Origin: an uncultured Bacillota bacterium
Lineage (GTDB): Bacteria; Bacillota; Clostridia; UBA1381
Reading direction: 5' to 3'
DNA length: 9,353 bases
Assembly (NCBI GenBank): GCA_949297205.1
Contig: CASFSH010000133.1
Span: 1 to 9,353, forward strand
This document shows positions 1-5,396 of this stretch, piece by piece; within the stretch, counting starts at the first letter, position 1; each line of letters opens with the position of its first letter. Under the pieces are notes generated by a model. It was not told where the DNA came from. It was given only the letters and a program-made list of their open reading frames with translations, and ran no database searches. Made by a program: the position numbers and the translations under genes.

Positions 1-148
1 ACATAATGGATTGATGAAGGATTTATCTGTGCTGCAGGATGCTCCGTTTACAGATAAAGGCAGCGTAGTTGAAATCTTTACAGACCTGTCTGTATGGGCA
101 GGAATCCGCAAGGTTATTGAAAGCATTAATATGAATGCGGCAGCATAG
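1..148 (+). CDS. hsdR: Type I restriction enzyme R subunit, C-terminal end (partial)
   Basis: Only the last 48 codons are present. The reading frame begins at base 2 and ends with TAG at 146-148. The visible peptide runs HNGLMKDLSVLQDAPFTDKG, then SVVEIFTDLSVWAGIRK, and ends VIESINMNAAA. This matches the C-terminal tail I know from the EcoEI_R_C domain of HsdR proteins: a conserved NG-hydrophobic motif, a PFTD motif, then a short helix ending in an alanine-rich tail. HsdR is the ATP-dependent translocase and nuclease of type I restriction-modification complexes and works with HsdM and HsdS. Those genes would lie upstream and are not in the window. The assignment rests on a short fragment, so the family is probable rather than certain. 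The end looks natural, not truncated. Confidence 0.65.
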   Translation, partial: HNGLMKDLSVLQDAPFTDKGSVVEIFTDLSVWAGIRKVIESINMNAAA

Positions 149-384
149 AAAAAATAGTTTGATAAATGTTAACTACCCCTTGATTTATCATAAATATTAT
201 GTTAACATATAGATGATAACAAATTGATAACGGATACCACAAAACACAAAATAATTAAAAGATTTTAAGCGGAAACGGCGATGGAACCGGCTTAAAATCA
301 GGTGATACAACAAAAATCACACTATAACGCACCGAATAAGAATAATAGATAATTCAATATTATCTGTTGAAGTAATATCAAAAA
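149..384. other. Gene-free spacer with several hairpins downstream of hsdR
   Basis: No convincing ORF is present. Inverted repeats seen: TGATAAAT 160-167 with ATTTATCA 183-190; a 12-bp palindrome TATGTTAACATA at 198-209; GATTTTAAGCGG 261-272 with its partner 287-299 (12 bp with one bulged G, 14-nt loop); GTGAT 302-306 with ATCAC 316-320; and an 11-bp A/T-rich stem with two G-T pairs, 343-353 with 359-369. TGATAAC is also directly repeated at 214-220 and 225-231, 11 bp apart. None is followed by a good T-tract on the plus strand, so none is an obvious hsdR terminator. Most are AT-rich and could be chance; the 261-299 stem is the best. Confidence 0.4.
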
Positions 385-419
385 AATTACGGGGTATTGT
401 TTGGCAATACCCCGTAATT
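385..419 (-). terminator. Strong, probably bidirectional rho-independent terminator
   Basis: There is a perfect 15-bp stem, 385-399 with 405-419, centred on ACGGGGTATTG and closed by a 5-nt TTTGG loop. Read on the minus strand it is followed by a U-run (A-run at 380-386 on the plus strand), and it lies 44 bp past the stop codon of the minus-strand gene at 463-2622. On the plus strand it is followed by ATTATTATTTTAATTT, so it may also stop hsdR transcription. It sits between two convergent genes. Confidence 0.9.
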
Positions 420-462
420 ATTATTTTAATTTAAGATAAAATTAAATAATTGTAACTATTTA

Positions 463-2622
463 TTATTTTTTAATTGTAACTGTTTTTGAACCTTCTGTCC
501 AGTCAACGTCACAGTCAAGAGCTTCTGCAACAAATCTGACAGGAATATATGTACGGTCATTTCTGATAAATGCAGCAGAATCAAGAGTATTTACCTCACC
601 GTCGATATAGGCAATATCAGAGTCAATATGAATAACTATATTTCTTGATCCGTCTTTGATAGTAACTGTTCTGCGAGGTTCGTTCCATGTAACTTTTGCA
701 CCTAATGTTTCAGCAATAAATCTTATAGGCATCATTGTTCTGTCATTTACTATAATAGGAGCAACATCGTTTTCGATAGATTTACCGTTTAAGTCGGCAA
801 TTTTCGAGTTGATTGTAAGAATAATTATATTGTCATATTCAGTATTGTTGTCTTCTTTATCATTATTATCTTCGTCTGCTTCTTCCCATTTTGCATAAAG
901 TGTAAATGAATTTGTTACTTTTGTATCAAAATCATATTCCTCTTTTAAATTACTGTCTGTATACCAGCCAACGAAATCATAACCGTCCTTTGTAGGGTCT
1001 TTGGGTTTTGTTGCAAGACCGTTTATTAAAACGGTTTGTGTGCTTACGCTGCTTCCTCCGTTAGAATTGTAGGTTACCTTATATTTTGCGCCTCCAAGGC
1101 TGCCTGTTGAGTTATTAAGCCATGTTGCATAAAGTGTTAAATCGCCTGTTGAACCTTTTGGGATTTCGGTAATAACATTTGTATAAGCACTGTCTGAATA
1201 CCATTTGTAGAATCTTTTACCGCTTTGAGTTGGCATTCTTAAAGTTATTGTTTCGCTGTCGGCTGTATATGAAGTCGGGTTATCGGGATTGTTTGTACCG
1301 CCGTTCAATACATATGTAATTGTAAAGCTGGTTTTCCATTCTGCCGCAAGCTTAATATCTTTTTCAAGAGAAGTATCTATTACAGTAATTTTTTCTGTTG
1401 ATTTTTCTCCTGTTTCGTTTATAAGATACCATCCCTCAAAAGTTGAATTTGCTTTTGTAGGTGTTCCGAGAACTATTGGTTCAAAGCTTTTTGCATATTG
1501 AGTAGGAGCACCCTCGTAATTTGTACCGCCGTTCAATTCATATTCAATTTTGTATGCTATTTCCCACATTGCATATAATGTAAGATCTTCTTCCATATCG
1601 GGGGCGATAGTTTCGATTTTTGTATCACCTATGGTGTCGCCGTCCTCATCAATATACCATCCGATAAAAGCATAACCGTCACGTACAGCATCTTTTAAAA
1701 CAGTTTCTCCCGATGCTGCGGAATAGGTTGTTACTCCGTCGAAGTCTTCGTTTCCGCCGTTTAATACGTATGTAATATTATAGAGCTTAGCCCAAACAGC
1801 CTGAACTTTTATTTTGCCTTCATAGCTTACTTGAGCAGGAATACTTTCGGCTTGTGTATCAACATTGCCGTCACCGTTTGTATCAATAAGCCAGTGATAG
1901 AATGCATAACCTTCTTTTGTGGGTTCGGGAAGAATTGTTTCCTGACCGGCAATATGAATTGTCGGCATTTCTTCGGAAGCAGTTCCTTCATCCAAATTAT
2001 ATTCAATTTCCATTTCAATTTTTTCGTTAGAGAATGTTGTGTATGCTATATTGTTTGTGGTTGCGTATTCTTTTGCTTTTGAATCTTCAAGCAATTTCAT
2101 GCTGAATTTATCATTTACAGTGTATTCCTTTTTTTCTTCATCATAGTTAAATCCTGCCGCATGGTCTTTAAATTCGGTAAGTGCTGAGTTAACAGTCATT
2201 GCAGTAAGGTCGGAGCAATTCAGAAATGCCTCTGTTCCTACCGTCAAAACCGCTTCACTGAGTTCTATATCAGTTATTTTTGTACCGGCAAAAGCTTTGT
2301 CGCCAATAGCTGTTACCGTATCGGGGATTATAACATTTGTTATCTTATCGCAGCCCTCCAATGCGCCGGCAGGTATAGCTGTTACATTTTCCGAGAAAGA
2401 AACCGTATTGAATTCTCCGTATGTGAACAGGAGATTAATGTCGGTAAGACTTTCCGTTGTGCCGGCATAGTCAATTGATAAGACTTTGGTATCACTAATA
2501 GTATATGTAGAATCTCCGATAGTAGCTTCAAATAAGTTTTCCGGTTCGGCATATGTACTTACAGAAAACAGTTGGGTCAGCAGCATTGCCGCAGCGAGAG
2601 TAGACGTAATAATTTTTTTCAT
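463..2622 (-). CDS. Secreted BspA-like LRR / InlB B-repeat protein with CuAO-N1-like C-terminal domain
   Basis: This is a 719-residue exported protein of unknown exact role. Residues 1-25 form a signal peptide (MKK, hydrophobic core, cleavage likely after STYA). Residues about 70-190 resemble BspA-type LRR_5 repeats (ENVTAIPAGALEGC, DTVTAIGDKAFAG, EAFLNCSDLTAM). Five InlB B-repeat / Listeria-Bacteroides repeats follow at roughly 203-277, 281-353, 357-429, 433-501 and 513-580. Each has a YxLNGG- or YNSNGG-like start (degenerate in the first), a GYxFxGWY-like middle and an xLYAxW-like end. After an acidic linker (581-597), residues 598-719 look like a copper amine oxidase N-terminal-like domain, with two copies of a (D)RTxxPxRFxAExLxxxVxW motif. 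There is no LPXTG anchor or transmembrane tail, so retention would be non-covalent or by this last domain. Such proteins often act in adhesion or surface binding, but the ligand is not known here. The start has AGGAAG 6 nt upstream. It is a single gene with its own promoter and terminator. Confidence 0.93.
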   Translation of the reverse strand: MKKIITSTLAAAMLLTQLFSVSTYAEPENLFEATIGDSTYTISDTKVLSIDYAGTTESLTDINLLFTYGEFNTVSFSENVTAIPAGALEGCDKITNVIIPDTVTAIGDKAFAGTKITDIELSEAVLTVGTEAFLNCSDLTAMTVNSALTEFKDHAAGFNYDEEKKEYTVNDKFSMKLLEDSKAKEYATTNNIAYTTFSNEKIEMEIEYNLDEGTASEEMPTIHIAGQETILPEPTKEGYAFYHWLIDTNGDGNVDTQAESIPAQVSYEGKIKVQAVWAKLYNITYVLNGGNEDFDGVTTYSAASGETVLKDAVRDGYAFIGWYIDEDGDTIGDTKIETIAPDMEEDLTLYAMWEIAYKIEYELNGGTNYEGAPTQYAKSFEPIVLGTPTKANSTFEGWYLINETGEKSTEKITVIDTSLEKDIKLAAEWKTSFTITYVLNGGTNNPDNPTSYTADSETITLRMPTQSGKRFYKWYSDSAYTNVITEIPKGSTGDLTLYATWLNNSTGSLGGAKYKVTYNSNGGSSVSTQTVLINGLATKPKDPTKDGYDFVGWYTDSNLKEEYDFDTKVTNSFTLYAKWEEADEDNNDKEDNNTEYDNIIILTINSKIADLNGKSIENDVAPIIVNDRTMMPIRFIAETLGAKVTWNEPRRTVTIKDGSRNIVIHIDSDIAYIDGEVNTLDSAAFIRNDRTYIPVRFVAEALDCDVDWTEGSKTVTIKK

Positions 2623-2685
2623 AATAATCTTCCTTTCTGTGTAATTTTTAATAAAACAATTTTAATAGAATCCCTTTATGTCTCA

Positions 2686-2714
2686 ATTATATTAACTTAT
2701 TCCGGAAAAGTCAA
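2686..2714 (-). promoter_or_regulatory. Sigma-A promoter of the secreted repeat protein gene
   Basis: Reading the minus strand, TTGACT (2714-2709) is followed by a 17-nt spacer and a perfect TATAAT (2691-2686). Transcription would start near 2679, giving a leader of about 57 nt with the ribosome binding site AGGAAG before the ATG at 2622. The match and spacing are close to ideal. Confidence 0.88.
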
Positions 2715-2767
2715 CCTATATAATCAAATTGAAATATATTATTAAAGGTTTATTTATTTTTGTAATG

Positions 2768-2804
2768 TAAATTTACCGAAAATAGGAATAAAATGGTAAA
2801 TTTA
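2768..2804. repeat. Inverted repeat in divergent intergenic region
   Basis: TAAATTTACC at 2768-2777 is repeated inverted as GGTAAATTTA at 2795-2804, with 17 nt between. Each arm contains the 8-bp palindrome TAAATTTA. It lies about 54 bp upstream of the -35 box of the minus-strand gene and nearly 190 bp upstream of the xpt promoter. It could be a paired operator, but no T-tract or known consensus supports a specific role. The rest of 2715-2990 is very AT-rich and I see no gene in it. Confidence 0.35.
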
Positions 2805-2990
2805 TGGCTTCACTACAGGAAAAATAAGGTATTATGCAATGTTGTGTCCCCTGTAAAATTTATGTGTTTATTATGTAATGAAAAATAGGTTTTCTTATTT
2901 ATATGTATATTTGAAGATGAAAATTATGACAAATTAGCATAAGAGTAAAATAAAAAAATTAGATTATTTGACGAAAAATATATTGCCGTG

Positions 2991-3019
2991 TTGAAAAATA
3001 ACGTATTATATAATATATT
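2991..3019 (+). promoter_or_regulatory. Probable xpt promoter
   Basis: TTGAAA at 2991-2996, a 17-nt spacer, then TATATT at 3014-3019. Transcription would begin near 3026, leaving a leader of about 44 nt, too short for a purine riboswitch. The area is a run of TA-rich sequence, so alternative -10 boxes (for example TATAAT at 3009-3014) exist with worse spacing. Confidence 0.5.
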
Positions 3020-3036
3020 ATACATATATAAAAGAA

Positions 3037-3049
3037 ATTGTTCGGGATG
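3037..3049 (-). promoter_or_regulatory. PurBox-like sequence in the xpt leader
   Basis: On the minus strand this reads CATCCCGAACAAT, matching 11 of 13 positions of the Bacillus PurR PurBox consensus AWWWCCGAACWWT, including the whole CCGAAC core. It lies just downstream of the predicted xpt transcription start, where a bound protein would block transcription. A well-formed second inverted copy at the usual 16-17 bp spacing is not visible, only a weak GGAAC 6 nt on. This is a suggestion, not a demonstrated site. Confidence 0.3.
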
Positions 3050-3069
3050 CGGCGGAACGGAGGAATAAT

Positions 3070-3645
3070 ATGGAATTGCTTAAGGAAAGAATAAAAAAAG
3101 ACGGGATTGTGAGAGAAGGGAATGTACTTAAAGTCGACAGCTTTCTCAATCATCAGATGGACATAGAATTATTCAACGAAATAGGAAAAGAGTTCAAAAG
3201 GATTTTTTCCGATACAGAAATAAACAAAATACTTACAATAGAAGCTTCGGGAATAGGTATAGCATGTATTACCGCACAATATTTCAATGTGCCTGTTGTT
3301 TTTGCGAAAAAGAGCAAAACAAAAAATATTGCGGGAGATGTATATACATCAAGGGTAAAATCATTTACACACGGAAGAATATATGACATTATCGTTTCAA
3401 AAGATTTCATAAAACCAACGGATAAAGTACTTATAATAGATGACTTTCTGGCAAACGGATGTGCGCTGCTGGGACTTGCCGAACTTATAGGTCAGGCAGG
3501 AGCGCAGCTGCAGGGGGCGGGGATTGTTATCGAGAAGGGTTTTCAGGTAGGAGGAAGCGAAATAAGAAAAAAAGGAATCCGCGTAGAATCTCTTGCTATA
3601 ATAGATGAAATGAGTCCGGAAAACGGAATTGTATTCAGAAACTAA
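3070..3645 (+). CDS. xpt: Xanthine phosphoribosyltransferase
   Basis: A cytoplasmic salvage enzyme that converts xanthine and PRPP to XMP and pyrophosphate, feeding GMP synthesis. The 191-residue protein has the normal length of the family (about 190-194 aa in Bacillus). It shows the family hallmarks: KVDSFLNHQ at 21-29, TIEASGI at 56-62, VPVVFAKK at 74-81, the PRPP-binding motif KVLIIDDFLANG at 119-130, and GIVIEKGFQ at 151-159. The start has GGAGG at 3059-3063, 6 nt upstream. It is 201 bp ahead of a BMP-type ABC importer that has its own promoter, so the two are neighbours rather than a tight operon. No purine riboswitch is visible upstream. A PurBox-like site lies in the leader. No residues appear to be missing and the assignment is firm. 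Confidence 0.96.
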   Translation: MELLKERIKKDGIVREGNVLKVDSFLNHQMDIELFNEIGKEFKRIFSDTEINKILTIEASGIGIACITAQYFNVPVVFAKKSKTKNIAGDVYTSRVKSFTHGRIYDIIVSKDFIKPTDKVLIIDDFLANGCALLGLAELIGQAGAQLQGAGIVIEKGFQVGGSEIRKKGIRVESLAIIDEMSPENGIVFRN

Positions 3646-3676
3646 ATTTTTTGTTAATTTTGTGTTAATTTTGTTT

Positions 3677-3713
3677 TTAATGTCTAAAATTGGCATAGAC
3701 ATTAATATTTTGT
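3677..3713 (+). terminator. Weak terminator-like hairpin after xpt
   Basis: A perfect 10-bp stem, TTAATGTCTA at 3677-3686 with TAGACATTAA at 3696-3705, encloses a 9-nt loop and is followed by TATTTTGTTT. The stem has only two G-C pairs, so termination would be inefficient. It ends just before the -35 box of the transporter promoter, so it could instead be a regulator site or allow read-through from xpt. Confidence 0.45.
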
Positions 3714-3742
3714 TTGACTTTTTAACCAAACTATGGTATACT
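3714..3742 (+). promoter_or_regulatory. Sigma-A promoter of the BMP transporter operon
   Basis: TTGACT at 3714-3719, a 17-nt spacer, then TATACT at 3737-3742. Transcription would start near 3749, giving a leader of roughly 98 nt before the ATG at 3847. This placement rules out the upstream in-frame ATG at 3733, which lies before the transcription start. Confidence 0.85.
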
Positions 3743-3757
3743 TCATTTGTCAATATG

Positions 3758-3807
3758 TCGGATGGAAAATGAATAAGTATTTTGTCCGATGTAAATATTT
3801 ATTACAT
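3758..3807 (+). other. Two small hairpins in the transporter leader
   Basis: In the predicted 5' leader, TCGGA 3758-3762 with TCCGA 3785-3789 plus AAAAT 3766-3770 with ATTTT 3779-3783 form an interrupted stem. ATGTAA 3789-3794 with TTACAT 3802-3807 forms a second. Then comes the palindrome AATTTTAAAATT at 3808-3819. Neither shows conserved bases of a purine, preQ1 or other riboswitch I know. It may be only AT-rich leader. Confidence 0.25.
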
Positions 3808-3832
3808 AATTTTAAAATTTTGCCAGAAGGCG

Positions 3833-3838
3833 AGGAGG
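3833..3838 (+). promoter_or_regulatory. Ribosome binding site fixing the lipoprotein start
   Basis: A perfect AGGAGG lies 8 nt before the ATG at 3847. That ATG opens a classic MKK signal peptide, so it is chosen over the longer in-frame reading from 3733. Confidence 0.9.
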
Positions 3839-3846
3839 AAACGGTA

Positions 3847-5058
3847 ATGAAAAAATTACTTGCATTACTTTGTGCTGCCGGAATGCTGTTATCGGTTGCA
3901 GCATGCGGAAACAATGAAGAAGGAACAACCAATGAAGATGGAACACAAGAAACTGCATCATCTGATATTAAAGTCGGATTTATTTTCTTGCATGATGAAA
4001 ATTCAACATATGACAAGAATTTTATTGATGCGGCAACAGCGGCAACAGAGGCATTGGGATTGACAAGCGAACAGGTTATGTTTAAAACAAACATTCCTGA
4101 AAGTGAAGAATGTTACAATGCGGCAGCTGAGTTGGCTGAAGCAGGCTGTGACTTGGTATTTGCCGACAGTTTCGGTCATGAAGACTTTATAATTCAGGCT
4201 GCGAAAGAATTCAGTGACGTAACTTTCTGCCATGCAACAGGTACAAAGGCACATACTGAAGGATTGTCTAACTATTACAATGCATTTGCATCTATATATG
4301 AAGGACGTTATCTTGCAGGTGTTGCTGCAGGTTTAAAACTTAATGAAATGCTTGCAAACGGTGAAATAACCGAGCCTAAGATGGGTTATGTGGGTGCATT
4401 CCCGTATGCCGAAGTTAAATCAGGCTTAACATCATTCTTCCTTGGTGCACGTTCTGTATGCCCTGAAGTTACAATGGATGTTAAATACACAAACTCATGG
4501 TTTGATATTGCAGCAGAAAAAGAAACAGCAAATGCTTTGATAGCAGGCGGATGTGTTCTTATCAGCCAGCATGCCGATTCCGAAGGTGCGCCTAAGGCTT
4601 GTGAAGAAGCAGGTGTTCCGAATGTTGCATATAACCTTGACACAAGATCATGGGGACCGAATACCGCATTGGTATCATCAAAAATCAACTGGGAGCCGTA
4701 CTTTGAACATATTATAAAGGCTACAATGGACGGAACTCCTATAACACAGGATTTCTGCGGCGGACTTAAAGATGATGTTGTTCAAATTCTCGGTTTGAAT
4801 GAAGCAGTTGCTGCAGAAGGAACACAGGAAAAGCTTGATGAAGTTAAAGCAAAACTTATTTCAGGCGAAATAAAGGTATTTGATACATCTACATTCACAG
4901 TAAACGGTCAACAACTTACCGAATATATGGCAGACGTTGATACAGATCCTGAATTTACTCCTGATACACAGGTTGTTTCAGACGGATATTTCCATGAATC
5001 GGAAATGCGTTCAGCACCTTACTTTGATCTGGATATAGACGGTATTACAACAAAATAA
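3847..5058 (+). CDS. BMP-family ABC transporter substrate-binding lipoprotein
   Basis: The extracytoplasmic ligand-binding component of the importer encoded just downstream, 403 residues. Residues 1-19 are a lipoprotein signal peptide ending in the lipobox VAAC, with Cys20 as the lipidation site, followed by an acidic, threonine-rich linker to about residue 40. The BMP/PnrA fold (PF02608) covers about 41-345. It shows IKVGFIFLHD at the first strand, DSFGHEDFIIQAAK at 108-120, YEGRYLAGVAAG at 151-162, GYVGAFPYAEVKSG at 180-193, a YTNSWFD segment at 214-220 and QHADSEGAPKACEEAG at 241-256. The QH-D-S signature differs from the glycine-rich motif of classic nucleoside binders such as PnrA, so the ligand could be a nucleoside, nucleobase or something else. 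The xpt neighbour argues for purines, but that is inference. The C-terminal tail from about 345 is longer than the core fold needs. It has its own promoter and leads the operon. Confidence 0.93.
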   Translation: MKKLLALLCAAGMLLSVAACGNNEEGTTNEDGTQETASSDIKVGFIFLHDENSTYDKNFIDAATAATEALGLTSEQVMFKTNIPESEECYNAAAELAEAGCDLVFADSFGHEDFIIQAAKEFSDVTFCHATGTKAHTEGLSNYYNAFASIYEGRYLAGVAAGLKLNEMLANGEITEPKMGYVGAFPYAEVKSGLTSFFLGARSVCPEVTMDVKYTNSWFDIAAEKETANALIAGGCVLISQHADSEGAPKACEEAGVPNVAYNLDTRSWGPNTALVSSKINWEPYFEHIIKATMDGTPITQDFCGGLKDDVVQILGLNEAVAAEGTQEKLDEVKAKLISGEIKVFDTSTFTVNGQQLTEYMADVDTDPEFTPDTQVVSDGYFHESEMRSAPYFDLDIDGITTK

Positions 5059-5098
5059 TAAAGAATCTGCTTATGTAATAAAGTAAGTATATAACTGT

Positions 5099-5219
5099 GG
5101 GCAAGATGTCACCGCCTCTTTGGGCGGCGGGTTACATATTCGCAATCAGCGGGAGCAATATCTCCCGCCGATTGCAAGACTGCCCTGCAGTGCCCTTGTC
5201 CTCGTTTAATGACGGGGCA
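5099..5219 (+). ncRNA. Candidate structured RNA inside the transporter operon (unassigned)
   Basis: A GC-rich block in AT-rich surroundings, between the lipoprotein and ATPase genes. Helices readable by eye: P1 GGGCA 5099-5103 with TGCCC 5181-5185, closing a junction; P2 ATGT 5106-5109 with ACAT 5134-5137, carrying CCGCC 5112-5116 with GGCGG 5123-5127; P3 GCAATC-A-GCGGGAG 5142-5155 with CTCCCGC-C-GATTGC 5162-5175, 13 bp with one A-C mismatch; and P4 TGCCC 5191-5195 with GGGCA 5215-5219, extended by GTC/GAC. The two TGCCC copies could swap partners with GGGCA, which would allow switching. Terminator-like hairpins follow at 5234-5296. I do not recognise a known riboswitch, 6S, SRP or RNase P signature. 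A mobile palindromic element or simple mRNA-stabilising structure are alternatives. A 41-codon ORF (5106-5231) overlaps it but lacks a ribosome binding site. Confidence 0.5.
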
Positions 5220-5233
5220 AACCCTTATTGAAT

Positions 5234-5253
5234 AAATCTTGTTAAGATTTTTT
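5234..5253 (+). terminator. Small terminator-like hairpin within operon
   Basis: AAATCTT 5234-5240 pairs with AAGATTT 5244-5250 around a GTT loop and runs into a six-T stretch (5248-5253). The stem has only one G-C pair, so by itself it would be weak. It stands directly before a stronger hairpin. Confidence 0.3.
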
Positions 5254-5296
5254 AAAAGTCAGAAACAATATGTTCCTGACTTTTGCTTGCTTTTTT
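5254..5296 (+). terminator. Intra-operon rho-independent terminator / attenuator
   Basis: AAAAGTCAG 5254-5262 pairs with CTGACTTTT 5276-5284. After one A-C mismatch, AAC pairs with GTT around an AATAT loop. The stem is followed by GCTTGCTTTTTT to 5296. It lies 100 bp before the ATPase start with no gene between. It would cut transcription after the lipoprotein, leaving more lipoprotein than membrane components, or serve as the expression platform of the structured block at 5099-5219. Confidence 0.7.
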
Positions 5297-5383
5297 GGAA
5301 AATGGAGTTGCCGGTTATAAATAAAAACTGTAAAGTATATTCTATTTTCCCAAAGGGCAATGTTATGGAAAAAATTATTTTTC

Positions 5384-5390
5384 AGGAGGG
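5384..5390 (+). promoter_or_regulatory. Ribosome binding site fixing a GTG start
   Basis: AGGAGGG lies 6 nt before GTG at 5397-5399. No ATG in this frame gives a better fit, and the family N-terminus (a few residues before the first strand) agrees with the GTG. Confidence 0.88.
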
Positions 5391-5396
5391 ATTACG

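Noticed and set aside
3020..3069. Purine (guanine) riboswitch upstream of xpt
   Set aside because: The leader is only about 44 nt and none of the conserved junction bases are present; upstream AT-rich sequence also shows no three-way junction.
3733..3846. Longer lipoprotein start giving 38 extra residues
   Set aside because: The upstream ATG lies before the predicted transcription start (-10 box at 3737-3742) and has no ribosome binding site; the ATG at 3847 has AGGAGG and opens a lipoprotein signal peptide.
5099..5219. 6S, SRP, RNase P or tmRNA gene
   Set aside because: The block is too short or has the wrong shape, and the conserved loops of these RNAs (for example the SRP GGAAG region) are absent; no convincing promoter lies directly before it.
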